From Periplaneta americana (lineage: Eukaryota; Arthropoda; Insecta; Blattodea; Blattidae): a stretch of 64,000 nt of DNA. The stretch spans positions 206,154,298-206,218,297 of the forward strand of contig NC_091119.1 in NCBI RefSeq assembly GCF_040183065.1, read 5' to 3'. A program made the translations under genes and the position numbers. The notes beneath the pieces were generated by a model. The model did not search any database. It worked only from the letters and a program-made list of their open reading frames with translations, and was not told where the DNA came from. Below, in pieces: positions 12,307 to 27,300 of this stretch (positions within the stretch are counted from its first letter, which is position 1; the number at the start of each line of letters is the position of its first letter).

Positions 12307-15300
12307 TATTATTATTATTATTATCATTATTATTATATGCATTTATCTTCATCCTTACTACCCACAACTGAGATCTCTTTTGGAAAGCATGTACGGTCAA
12401 AGACCGGTGCACTGGATTAAGACCCGGAATATAATTGTTGAATAAGCTATATAGTTTCGGAATATGTATGATAAGAACTTTCTTGTGTTAAATATTAACG
12501 TACGTTGTTAAAATGTTTCGACCTATTTTCGGTCATCTTCGGAACTGGTCGTTGTTGGTCTTGGCGCCTCTTGTTTCCTGTGTGGGTGCGTTCGTAGTGT
12601 AGAGTCAAAGAGTGTATGTGTTTTGAAATTGAGTTGTGTGTTGAAAATATCGTTGGGATGTGTTTTCGTGTGTATATTTCATATTGTTCTAGTGTGTTGA
12701 GTTCTGGCTTTTTGGTTAGATGTGCACACTCCAACGACATTCTCAACACACAACTCAATTTAAAAATACATACACTCTTTGACTCTACACTACGAACGCA
12801 CCCACACAAGAAACAAGAGGCGCCAAGACCAACAACGACCAGATCCGAAGATGACCGAAAATAGGTCGAAACATGTTAACAAGGTACGTTAATAATATTC
12901 AACACAAGAAAGTTCTTATCATACATATTCCGAAGTTATACAGTGTTAACAGCTGTGTAATCAAGATGTATAAACTATATAGCTCAGGAACATATCGCTT
13001 AGCATCTACTAACAACACTCTATCAGCAGTAAATCTTACATTTCATTTTTCTTCCTTCTACTATCACTCCTGTCATCTTCTGAAAACAGTTCCTCACTAA
13101 ATCCTCCAAGTAGACTTTGAACAGGGTAGGTAATAAAGGGTATCCTTGTTGTAGTCCTCTTCCTATTCCACTTCCATCATTCAATTCTTCTTCTACCTGA
13201 CTTTGACAGATATAAAAGATTATTTAAGACCCTGCTCTCTTTCGAACCCACAGTAATTTTTTTCAGGATCCCCATAACCTTATAGGACTAATTTATTTAA
13301 TGTGTGATCTGTTATCATTCCTTATTCACGGGTATATGGGAAGTTAGTATAGCTACGTAGTAATAATTTAAAACACCGTTATAGTTGTTCTGCAAGTAGA
13401 GTTATATGAAGCAAGTAACCACTTACATATATGAATGTTTATGAAATAACATTTCATATAAATAACAAAAAGATAAAAATATGCCTACACGGATATTTAA
13501 ATCTTCTGAACATTCTTGTCGCGAAGTTGACAAACATACAGTACATTACACGATCTATTTCTTCATTGCAGAACATTCCTCGTCCCTGGATGTGGATATG
13601 GCCGGACTTAAAGTTTTTCTGTTGTCTAATGTCGGACTCCAACCCTTCACCGCTGCTCATTTGTCAAGAACACGGCGTAACGATGAAGACTTTGAAGAAA
13701 TGGTACATTATCTATACTTCTATGACACCATATTAGAGTACTTTCTTAGCCTGATAGTGCCGAGTATATTATCAGTAAGACATTAGCTCCATTCTGGGAT
13801 TGATCGTGCGCGACAAAAACCTGAAATCCTAGCATAGATAAAGGCTGTGTTGCCAGACTGTACCCATAGAACCATCACAGCTTTGGTGTGGTGAGGAGAC
13901 TAGACAACAATGCATTTTCGAGCAGCACGTATTACGTTATGTGCAACACTGCCATATTTAAGGTACTCAGCGTATCTTCTGCTGGGAATGTCCTTAGAAT
14001 GTCTCACAATGTTCATTCACATCGCATTTACTTCTTTTTGAAAATACGCCTGTGGGAACTTTCATCTTCTTCCAACATGCCGAACACCTGGTTCAAATCT
14101 GAACCTTTCACTTCGGAACTGATCGCAAGCAATGTGCATTTATTAACAGTTTGTTTTGTATTTACGTTTTCCAGTCATGCTGCGGAGATTTCAACAGAGA
14201 TATGGTGAAGAAAAGGGCTAAACTTCGGAGGGAGTGTTACAATTCTATGAGAAATAGTAAGTTTTATATTATCGGTCGCATGAAATACATTATGCAACGA
14301 GCCTATTATGGTAGTAATTAAGATGCCAGTATGTTTCTGAAACGAGCGCAAGCAAGTTTCATACGACTTTTTATGCTCGACCATATTTCTAACTTGAAAT
14401 TATTCATAAGTATTCATGTTATTCTTATCTGACTGGGGAGCGGAACTGACCTTGTGCAATATCTCGTAAATTGTGAGATGTGCGTAGACGCAAAAGTATT
14501 GATTTTTTCCGAGACACAAATGTCATTGACCTTGATATAATCTAGAGAGTAAAATAAACATTAATCTTCATATACGGTAACCTTGAAATAAATTTAGACA
14601 GTGAAAACCGAGATGACAAATTGAATTTATTTGAATATAACTTACAATTAACGCTAATTATTATAGTAACAGAACATAACCTTCTGCGACAGCATTGGAT
14701 TTCCAGCCTCCGTGACGTTTCGCTAGTTGTCTTCCGATTGCATATCCGAGAATAATCTATACTTGCGCTTTCATATTGCTACAATAATGTTTTCTGATTG
14801 GTGGAACACCTGAACTTTAATGAATAGGTGTACGTTAATGAGTTCCATTAAAGGGCTGCAACCAGGTGTATAATTACTGCATTTCGGCATGGTCGAGCAT
14901 AAATTTCTTTTATGAATTTCCAAATAAATAAAGAAATAATATTAACTCATTATTTCAGAAAAATTCCAATGCGATAAATCAAAAGAAACCCTTCAAGCTG
15001 CATACGTGAGTATTCTTTTTGTTATAACTCCTGTTAGAATTAAGCATAAGATAATATCCAATCCGAACAATTATCATATTTCCATACATAGACTGGTATA
15101 CCCATTACGCTGATATGCTTCTCGTAGTTCTATTTTTCAGACATGTGAGTTTAGTTAGGATACAATAAACGTACCTTCTCCTTAACTTATACAGTTTCAC
15201 ATAATAACTAGGATCTAATTAATTGCTATTATAATTACCTAATAATGTAATCAGTACATGAATACTAATTTCCTGTTTTAAACTTATATTCGCATCCTCG

Positions 15301-18300
15301 TCACATTTCTACCTACAGTCCAGGATGGAAGAGAACACTTGGAATTCTTTTAAAAAGTTTTTTGAGATCGTAACGGGCCATTAGGCTCAATGACATGAAA
15401 TTAAAATGGTAATAAATATTAAAATTATTGAAATAGAGCTGAAGGAGAGTTAAATGTGGTACAGTTTTCGTTGTCACATCTCGAAGATCAGTCAGCTGGT
15501 TTCGGTGCAGTGTTGTTGTTGACGTGATATAATCAGATCAGTTATTCAGCTGAGACTGACGTTCGAACATAATTCCTCCTACATGAAGAATCAATAGCAT
15601 ATGTAATCATTTCACGTCACAATTTTATTTATTGTGTGTTCAATTTTAACATGTTATGATAAAATGCAATACCACGGGTGATTACTTTACATATGTATAT
15701 GTAATTTCAACAACATAATTTTTCAAACACAGCAATTATTTTGCATTAAGTATGTTCGTAACCTGCTTGTTTTAACTTATACAATATATGGAACATAATA
15801 CTTCCACAAGAAGAATTCAATAACATATGTAATTATTAGACTTCGTTGAATTGCCACACGCAGCATGCAATCAGGTTGCCGATGTACGGTAGTATAGAGC
15901 AGGTGAGCGACCGCCCGGTCTCGTAGTATAAGCAGTTCATGTTAAGAGTTGTGACCGGTCCAAATAGATATAGCAGCTACAGCTAATGTATACCTATGTA
16001 AGCACATGTTTCTGCATTACTGTGGTTGGAATAGTCAAAGCTTAACATTTGTTCAGTGCAGATAAGAATTCAATCAAACATACTACAATGAGAGTGTTGC
16101 TGTTCCAAATAATTGTCCCTGGAATACCCTTACCCCCACAGCCAGTCTTGACCCGTTGGAAAACGTGGTTGGATGCTGTTAATTATTATGCAGAATTTTA
16201 CGGAAAAATAATGGAGGTAATTGATGCATTGGATAGCACAGACAGTTCCGCTGTTGCAGCTGTAAATTCATTGCTTCTGAACAGCTATTGGAAGATATTA
16301 AGTTCATTGATTATAATTTTAAAATCGTGTCCAAAAGCATCACCGTCTTAGAATCGTCTAAACTACAACTCTCAGAAGCCCTTAATATAGTGCATAAAGT
16401 ATCACAAGCCGTTACCCAAAATAACAATTCACTAATTTCAGAAAAAGTGAAATGTAAGTTGAACATTATTGCTAAAAATTCTGCCTATTCACAACTTCGT
16501 ATTATAAATACTATCAGGTCAAGACAAGACGTCTGAAGTTGGTGTACTAAAAAGTAGTAACTTTCCGTTCTTCAAAAATGCACCTACAGTATTACATCGT
16601 GTGATGTTGAACGTACATTTTCCCAATATAAAAACTGTTTGAGTGACCATCGGAGGAGGTTCACTTTACAGTCGCTCAAAATTTACGTAAACTCTTTACT
16701 GGAATGCACATATTCAAGGATGATGTGAATATATTGCATTAAATTTTAAGAGTTAATATATATCTCACTATAAAATAATTGTGTATTTATACGTTTAGAC
16801 ATTTCCTACTTCAATGATCATTCATTATATTTCTTGAATGCAGGACACAGGTTTCATTGTAACCGAAGTATACTGCTCAGTGTTTACATCAGAGGCAAAC
16901 TCCATGCGTTGCACGACCCCCTTCTCATACAGTCTATACTGCGTGCGTAGTAAATCTTACGATTCTCGTGGCAATTCCACGAAGTCTACTAATTATTTTA
17001 TGTCACAATTTTGTGTTCAATTTCAATATTTATGACAAAATGAAAATATTGTTCATGTAAACACCTGAGTCAGGACGCATCTAATTATAATGTAACACTC
17101 AACAAGTCAAGTGGTAACGAAGTTTGTTTGCCCGAATATTACTTCATTCAACTAATATTTGTATTTAGTATTTAGCGTGTATAATATGATACTTGTGATG
17201 ATCTGATGATGGCAACCAATTGCCGAAAACGTTAATGCTATCAATAAATGTGGCTTAGTTAATAATATAAGATTACACATTACAAGATAAGCAAACACAC
17301 GGACACATTAAACCTATATTCACTTTATTCAATTGCTTATCGGTCTACACCGCCTCTTCAAAATGAAAATAATGTATTAACATTTGAAAAAATATATGTT
17401 TCAGTGTGCGGAGGAATGTATGTGCGAGAGACAAAGCATGGTAAGTGTGTTAAAATACTGAGTAAGTACATAAACGTCTTCTAATTTCTTCAAAGTTTAA
17501 GTTTCAATACAGGCACAGTGCTTACTTACTTACTTGCATTTAAGGAACCCGGAGGTTCATTGCCGCCCTCACATAAGCCCACCATTGGTCCCTATCCTGA
17601 GCAAGATTAATCCAGTCTCTACCATCATATCCTACCTCCCTCAAATCCATTTTAATATTATCTTCCCATCTACGTCTCGGCCTCCCTAAAGGTCTTTTCC
17701 CCTCCGGCCTCCCCACCAACATTCTATATGCATTTCTGGATTCGCCCATACGTGCTACATGTCCTGCCCATCTCAAACGTCTGGATTTAATGTTCCTAAT
17801 TACGTCAGGTGAAGAATACAATGCGTGCAGCTCTCTGTTGTGTAACTTTCTCCATTCTCCTGTAATTTCATCCCTCTTAGCCCCAAATATTTTCCTAAAT
17901 ACCTTATTCTCAAACACCCTTAACCTATGTTCATCTCTCAAAGTGACAGTCCAAGTTTCACAACCATAAAGAAAAACCGGTAATATAACTGTTTTATAAA
18001 TTCTAACTTTCAGTTTTTTTGACAGCAGACTGGATGATAAAAGCTTCTCAACCAAATAATAACAGGCATTTCCCATATTTATTCTGCGTTTAATTTCCTC
18101 CCGAGTGTCATTTATATTTGTTACTGTTGCTCCAAGATATTTGAATTTCTCCACCTCTTCAGAAGATAAATTTCCAATTTTTATATTTCCATTCCGTACA
18201 AATTCTCGTCACGAGACATAATCATATACTTTGTCTTTTAGGGATTTACTTCCAAACCTATCTCTTTACTTGCTTCCAGTAAAATTCCCGTGTTTTTCTC

Positions 18301-21300
18301 TAATCGTTTGTGGATTTTCTCCTAACATATTCACGTCATCCGCATAGATAAGCAGCTGATGTAACCCGTTCAATTCCAAACCCTCTCTGTTATCCTGAAC
18401 TTTCCTAATGGCATATTCTAGAGCAAAGTTAAAAAGTAAAGGTGATAGTGCATCTCCTTGCTTTAGCCTGCAGTGAATTGGAAACGCATCCGACAGAATC
18501 TGACCTACACGAACTCTTCTGTACGTTTCACTGAGACACATTTTAAGTAATCGAACTAGTTTCTTGGGAATACCAAATTCAATAAGAATATCATATAAAA
18601 CTTCTCTCTTAACCGAGTCATATGCCTTTTTGAAATCTATGAATAACTGATGCACTGTACCCTTATACTCCCATTTTTCTCCATTATCTGTCGAATACAA
18701 AATATCTGTTCAATAGTTGATCTATTACACCTAAAACCACACTGATGATCCCGAATAATTTCATCTGCATATGAAGTTAATTTTCTCAAATAAATTATTA
18801 CATATTTTTTATTGGAAACTTTTGACATAGGCTATGCGTTATATATTTTTTTCCGGGTGAAAATTGTTGCATATTAGTTTATTGCAAATATGTTAGTATT
18901 GACCAAAAAAGATCAAGACTGGTGAGTGCAACTATTTACACTATTTTTGAGTGCTGTGATCGAGTTAACAAAATAAGAATTAAAATCCTCAGATTCAAGA
19001 TTAATATAATTACTTCCACCACCATAAGATCTATTATCATTAATAATTTTCCATGCCGCTTTACACTTATTAGTAGAATTGTATATACAAGAAGCATTAA
19101 ATAGCAATCGTAATGATTTGTAAAGCAAATTAACGTAATTCACGGTTACTGAATTAATGTCTGACGTTCTCTTGTTTTATAAATTGTTAAAATCTTCTAA
19201 TTTTTAATCATGATCCACTGATTAAATAATTTCTTCATTTTTTGGACATAGGTTTCTTAAGGAAATGTTAAGTCCCTACTTTCTACACCCGGAAAACACA
19301 CCGCTTTGATTCACAATATTTATTGTTGTGATAATTTATATGAAATTTTATCGCCATGATCCTAATTTATACAGAATAAATAAATAAATGAAAAAGTGGA
19401 AAGAGATCGTGTCAGAAATGAATTGTTCTATATAATTTCAGTGTGATGGGAATGGAAATCTGAAGCCGCGTGTCTTCGAAAAGAAATGCCGACAATATTT
19501 TATACAGCAAGAATTGAATGATATTGCCAAATCATTTTGTGATGAAGCTTCCGACGGAGCGCAATTTCACGCAAAAGGTTAGTTTGCTGAATCTGCATGA
19601 GCGGCCTACGTCCTGATACAACTGTCATGTTTCTGCATTCTAGAATTCTTCTTCGATGTGATTATGAATTGGTAATTTTTTCACTGTGTCACACCAAACT
19701 TCTTTGTGATTTCCCACATTTCGCACATAGGATAAGGTTGCCTATATCGCACCACTTTAGCATTTATAATTTTTATTGAACAATACAATTTTTATTTTCT
19801 GCATTCCTTTACAGAAATACATTCCCAGAACATTTACCGTTCATGTAAAAAAGAATCCTTGAACTTGATTTATTATTTTTGAAGTAGAATGACATTTTCG
19901 AAACACTTCTCAGTGGTGCCATTTAGGCAACTAGTTTCCTAAATAGCACCTGCGGTTTCTTAAATCGCACCTCTTTAACTGCAGGGAACAGGATGAAGGA
20001 AAGCTTTTAATATTGAACATATTGAACAGTACTTGAATGAATAATGTAATAAATGCAAATTAGAAGTTTATTGAAATTAATTTAAGAGAATAACGTAGCT
20101 TCAAATGAAATTGAAAAAATAGAGCATAAATTACCTAACATTTAAACTTCCTGAATGCGTTTTTTATTGCTACACATTTGCCACGTGCTTCACCAGGCAG
20201 TTCAGACTGTAAACTGCGTCACCTTTTCTCCACGATTATCTCGAAGCCACCTAAGAACTGCTTCATGATATAGCTGTCTGAAATGATTTGAAGATAGAAA
20301 CATCTAAAGGCTGGGCCTCTGAGTATTATGACGAGGAAGCTGAAATAGGAGCACATCATTTTCCCGAGATAATCTAGCTTCTAAATTTTTGGAATTGTTC
20401 GTATAGGTGGATATACAGAAGCAGCACTTTTTTCTATGGCAGGTTTGAGCTATTCGACAAATAGTTCACTGCTGATGTAACCTAAATCAGAGCAGACAAC
20501 TCACGATCCTGGAAGAACATCAACTGATAATGTAGGATGCACTGTTTGACGTTTAAAATTTTTCATTGGTGGCACGAAATATCTGCTACGCTTGTACAAC
20601 ATACACTTGTTGTATTAACGCCCTTTTCACCATTTGACATTGCACCCACTTGATGCACTCTTCGTTCAGTTAAAATTTTTGGGCCTTCTTTTGTACGGCT
20701 AGAATTGCTACAGTTGCTCATATCGCACCGGTGCGAATTAGGCACCTACAAAGTGGTGCGAATTAAGAAACTACGTCATAAGTTATTATTTCCTTCATTC
20801 TAGCCTATAATCACCACATGTTCGAAAATCCTACTAAGTTAAATGTTCTTTAATATTTCTTTTAACCAATAACATCTAAAGATTATGGATTCCTTTGCAT
20901 ACAAGTCCGTTATTTAGTTACAAAATGTTAGCTAAATATACATCCACCTGAGCGATTATATTAGATACACTATCACCACGCTGCTGACACAAAGAAGTGG
21001 CAGAAATCAAGTGACATGGTGGAAGTTCATATGGTAGATTGTAACAATACCACTAGATGCTACGCTACTACAGTAACTTGTTTTAAACTAGCAGTGGTGC
21101 GATTTATGCTACTCTTCCCTACATGTGTGCTAATGGAAAGAATTAATATCAGCGTCTGCAGTTTCCTCCGTAAGCCTCTCAGACATTACATCGTCAACCT
21201 CGTCTATAAACTGGTATGGCATAGTTGCGCCCCGAAGAAATCAGGTAGCAGAATGGACATGGCATAGTTGCGCCCCGAAGAAATCAGGTAACAGAATGGA

Positions 21301-24300
21301 CAAGGCATAGTTGCGCCCCGAAGAAATCAGGTAGCACAATTGACATGGCATAGTTGCGACTCGAAGAAATCAGGTAGCACAATGGACATGGCATAGTTGC
21401 GCCCCGAAGAAATCAGGTAGCACAATGGACATGGCATAGTTGCGCCCCGAAGAAATCAGGTAGCACAATGGACATGGCATAGTTGCGCCTCGAAGAAATC
21501 AGGTAGCAGAATGGACATGGCATAGTTGCGCCCTGATGGGTATAGTACACACGGAAGTGACTGTCATAAAAATAAATGAATTACTTTAAAATATTATAGT
21601 GGTAGCTACATTTTTTTTAAGAACATGTATCTGTCTATTTTATCACTTCTGAAGTCCTCGATCATGTGGTTTAAAAAAGGGAGTCTTTCACGATATGTCT
21701 TATTATTGCAGTAATTTTTCAAATTTAAGCTGTTCAAAGTTATATATGTTTTTGTTTGTATATCTTTTAAAACAGTTAAAAATACTGGAAGGTTGGGATG
21801 TTCTTGGTAGAATGATTTGTTATAACTAGCGTGGAATGATTCATAAGGTTGGTTGATTACGAGGCTCGAGTTCCCGTAATGCCTTTTTCTCTCTACCTAT
21901 TTCATCGGGGCGCAACTATGCCATGCACTTTTCTCTACCTGATGGAAACGGGGCGCAACTATGCCCACAAAACAAGGACCCTTTTTTATCTGCTGCATCC
22001 TACCTGACCGTAGGGTGCAATCATGCCCTGCCCCTATAAATGCCTGTAGGGTTTCTGAGATCGAGAGCCAATAATTTACATTTTCTGGTTCCAATGTAGA
22101 AACAAAGTTGAGCTGTCATTTACTAAAAAGAAAAACATATAATAACCTTAAGACCATCTCTTTTTTTATCTACATTCGGCCTGACAGACACGGAGTGATC
22201 ATTTTTGCTAGGAAAATATGTGCGAGACCCGTCGGGTTAAAGATGTAAACTCTAATTATTTCGTAGATAAATGTTAACAAAAATTCAAACCGAGATTAAT
22301 TTTTTTATAAAACACAAAGACTGGTTTATTATATTTTTGTTTATTTAATTAATTAATTTATTTATTTTTATTGCTAGTAATACAAATTAATAAATATAAT
22401 GAAAGATGAACTAGCCCACTTCTGAATGAGTAAGACTCGTGCTCAGGAGGGGATTCCAATACAGACAAAAATAAAATTAATATTGAGAGTGAATACAGAT
22501 TAAATAGTGTTTAATATGTTTAAACCCAAACTATAAATCCAATAGAATTTTATTTTTTTATTAATTTGAAAAGGATTCGTGGTTGAAATATTATTGCAAT
22601 AAAATTTGTTTAATAATCTGGGACCTTGACTCATGCTATGATAAAAAACTGCATTGGTTTTACATTTTGGTTCAGACAAACGCAGAGAATACATATTTTT
22701 AGTTCTACATTTATGTATATACCTTTCAAGGTTATTAAAATTTCTATGAAAATATTTTAATAAAATAAAATAATACATTTGTTTAATGTTGAAAACTTTG
22801 AAATGTTTAAACAACAATTCAGTTGGGTAATCTTTCTGCTTTTTTAAACAAATTTTTAATACTTTTTTTCTGTAGTAAAATTAACGGATAAAGGTTGGAT
22901 TTATAAGTTCCACCCCAACCTGTAATATCATACATAAATATAGATTGAAATAATGTTAAATAAATTACACGTAAACAGTTAAGTGACAAAATATTTCTTA
23001 GAACAACAAAGTAGCAATGTTTTACGTAATTTATTACAAATATAATGAATATGATTATTCCATTTTAAATGATTATCAATAATTATATCTAATATTTAAC
23101 CTCATTAACATCATTCATAACTGAACAATAATTGCAATTTATATTGGAACAATCAGAATTATGCATTTTAATTTATAGTATAGATGAAATTGGTTTATTA
23201 CTTTTATTATTTAAAGAAAATGGGATAGCTATTGTTTTATCTTTATTAATTAGAAAACTTTACATGATAATAAGCGCAAATAAATGTTACGAATGTAAAG
23301 GCACATAATGTACCTTCCAGGTGTAGCAGAAGACCTAGGATTGAAATCCTGCAACCTGGCTGCAGGCCTGGTTCACAATTTCATCCACTCTGCCGTATTA
23401 GCAGTAAGTATCAGATAGAATCATGACTGAACACAAACCGCTCTACAGGACTGAAATAGACAGCATTACTAATGTGACAACGCCTAGAAATAGCATCAGC
23501 TGAATCGTCCAAGTCACTAGGACTAGAGATGTGCGCGGGCCTGAAGCCGAGTACTTCTCAAGCAGTAAGCCCACTAAATCTGCCCGCGGTCCTTACGGTC
23601 TCTTCACTCATAGTTCGAACTCGAGGCAGCGAACTCTGAGCCCGTGTCGAAAGACAGATTAGCCTTTCCTTTTCTGTCCCCCTTTCGTTAATAGATCTAT
23701 TAGTAAGTCAAAACCTTCAGGTGTATGTATAATGTTAACCATTCTTTTTCTGAATACTGCATGGCATAACAATAAATTCTTTAAATGTGTCCAAAATCTA
23801 ATAAATACCTATAAAAATTGTATTCCACCTACTTTCATTATTTGCAATATAATGATATATTTTTTTTATTTCTCTTGTACGGAGGAGGAACCCGAAGGCT
23901 TACACTGCAGTCTGATGCTTATTGTGCTTACCACTTCATTCCTATGAATGACTGCGTAGCCGAACGGCCACGCTCTTGTACAAGTACAGCATGCCGCACC
24001 GTGAACTTAACCCGGGTTATAGTATGGATGATAATATGCGAATTAATAATGGCGAAATGAGTCCGAGGTCCAATGTCGAATGTTACCCTACAATTCTGCT
24101 TTAATTGGTTGAGGGAATACCACGGATAAACCCAAATACGTTAGTTGTCCCAACTAGAATTTGACGATAGCCAGACGTGCTAACCATTACTCCAAAGTGG
24201 TGGACTATATAATTCTGTTACTGTAACATTAAACGTGTTCAAAATCAAATATTAAAATTAATACATATTGTGAATTTTATTTCACACAACAATGTTACTT

Positions 24301-27300
24301 TTAGATTCATTTTCCGGCCTGAGAGGCCGTGGTCTATTGGTTGGTTTTATACCAGACGTTTCGTCTGCAACTGCGGCAGACATCTTCAGTGGAGTGGTAT
24401 CCGAGGTCGCAAGACTCTTCTCGGCGTACCTGAGGCAACTGATGAGGCAACTAGGTACGCCGAGAAGAGTCTTGCGACCTCGGATACCACTCCACTGAAG
24501 ATGTCTGCCGCAGTTGCAGACGAAACGTCTGGTATAAAACCAACCAATAGACCACGGCCTCTCAGCCCGGAAAATGAATCTAGATCTATAGACTCCGGCC
24601 GTGAAAGCCTACACTGCAATGTTACTTCTATTTACAACAATAATGACTTTCTATAACTGAATTTAAACACTCCCGTCAACAATGGGCATTTCACTCTACA
24701 CACAGCAACACAGTATTCGTTATTGCACTCCACAGACGACAATGACAATTCACTTGGATTATTGAGAACAACAATGTACTGCTAATCTCAACTAATGATC
24801 ACAAAGCACTATTTACAAAACAAAACTGTCAGTTCTCAGTTCACAGTTCGTTGTCTTGGCTAGTTCTTCTAGCTCATTCACTCAAGTTCACAGTATATCG
24901 AACTCAAGACTTCCAGAGACAGTCCACTGCACTCGAACTCAAGACTTGCGGATACGCCGCACTCACCGGGTCGCTGCCACAGTTGCGGTCCTCCTCAAGT
25001 CGAACCCAGATCTCGAAGGCTGGCTTCCTAGCTCGTCCACTGTTGCTTGACAAGACTGACTCACTGTTCTAAACTGAACTGGCTCGCTGTCCAAACTAAA
25101 CTGGCTCTCTCGAAGGCTGCTCGCTTTTTATTAGTTAAACCACACTTCGCGAACCTTCGACCCTGGAAGTTTCTGTTTCTGGACGATTCCCGGTCTCCCC
25201 AACACTTAGACTGCAGACTTCCTTTACGTCCGTCGCAGTCGGTTTTCTTCCCCTCTCCCTTCGACACGTGCCGCGCCGCCTCCTCGCGAACCCTCCCTTC
25301 TGCCGCACGCGCACGAAGCTCTCCGAAGCGGCCAGGCACGACGAGAATATTCGGCCTGCAGCCACAATATATATTAAAATTGAAGGAGATATACTACAGC
25401 TGTATGAGCACTTTTTATGTCTGTTGAACTTTTTAATCATACAGTACATGTTTCGGTGAATGCTTCCCTATCTTCAGTGATATCAAGATTGCAACGGAAA
25501 CAATTGCAATTAATAACTATAATAGTTGCTTAGCAGATGTTAAAATTTGAAATTTTAAAATAATTAAAAAAAATGAATTGTCATAAAATTGCAGTAATAT
25601 ACAATATATTTTGTTGACTTAAAATGTTTAAAATGAAAATAAAATATAATTAAATTCTGACAACACAAGTTATATTGTATACGTATGAATGTATTAAAAT
25701 ATTGAAAAATGTTTCTGGAGAAACTGTATTAATAATGTATAATTTGAATTAAAAGATGTGAAAGTTTAAGATTTCGTAAAAAGAATTAAACGAGATAATA
25801 TCTAGTGATGTGTATAGGCCTACTATTATCTAACAAATTGAATAAGACCACTTTTTACAATAATAAAAATAAAAAATGAAGAATAGACAAGAGTGCACTC
25901 TTTTGTCTCTGTTAGTTCACATCATGCTACGCAGAAACACAGTTCAAATATCTGGAACCACTTTGGTGAGTCAATCATACAAATTGAACTCTTCTATATT
26001 CTTCATTTTTATGTTTTTAAATATTTTTATGAAGTCAAACGTTGCCAACTAAGGTAATTTACCACTTAGTTTTCATTTTAAAATCTCACAGTTTTTATTA
26101 TAACTAAAATCTTAAGTGCTATAAAGTGATAAATGGGTGTCATCAAGATGGATAATTATGATTTCTGTGCATAAGTACAAAATGTAATACTTACAAATGC
26201 ATAGAATTATTTGTTGTACCTTTCAGAAATATTAGAGTGCCATGATAAACATTCATGTTGAAATAAAGCTGACAAAATTTGTTAACATTTAATGTTATTC
26301 ACTATTCTTTTATTATTTTTTTTTTCAGAAATGCCCTCAGAAGTATCTGAAGAAACGTGAGTAAGATAAAACAAGAAACAAGAAAGTATTTTGTAGGTTT
26401 GTCTTCATTAAAAAGAATTATAGGAAAGGACACACACTAAATTAGTAGGCAGGAGAAAAGACTATCGCTAACTTTGCAAAATACTTTTTAATGAAAGGGT
26501 AGTGTTCAATGCGTCATTGTGTTCTTTAGTGTAACGTAACCTCCGAGTCTAAACACGAAATGGGAGTAAAATACTAATTCAGAGAAGTTCTGCTACATTT
26601 CTCTTTATACAAGGGGAGATTTAATGTTTTTATAATCCAATAGATTTTTTTCTTCGCAATGACACTACAATATTTCTATTCACAATAACAGAACATATTT
26701 CAATTCATCAACAACTGTGATTTCCTACTACAATAATTGAAGCGTCGGCTGGAACAAAGTTGTAAGTTACATTTGGAAAAAATTACAGGGGCAGCAAAAA
26801 TGTGTACGCATACAACGTTGTTCTTATAGGATAGCAAACTTTTGAGTGGACAAATTTCACGTACTGCATTGATGGACAGTTGCAAGCCAAGGAGTATAGC
26901 AAGGTAACATGACATACAACATTATTACACGGAAACACGCCGAATGAAAATTTTGTAACTTACAACGTTGTTCCAGCCGACACTTCAATTATAGTGTTTG
27001 TTTTAGTTGGTTATTTCACGACGCTTTATCAACTTGTGTAGTCCGAGTGATGTGAGGGTGATAATACCAGCGAAATGAGTCCAGGGTTCAGTTCCGAAAG
27101 ATACTCAGCATTTACTATTAATGCATAATGGGTGGAGGGAAAACCCCCGGAAAAATCTCAACCAGGTAACTTGCCCCGACTGGGATTCGAACCCGGGCCA
27201 CCTTGTTTCGCGGCCAGACGCGCTGACCGTTACTCCACAGGTGTGGACAGTTGTGTTGTTATGGCTAGGGAAAAAGCCAGAATGATATTCTAATTAATTT

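Noticed and set aside
24840-25350. CpG-island-like promoter of an unknown gene
   Set aside because: The GC-rich block lies inside an LTR with ATAT on both sides; open frames there overlap in several directions without a recognisable product.
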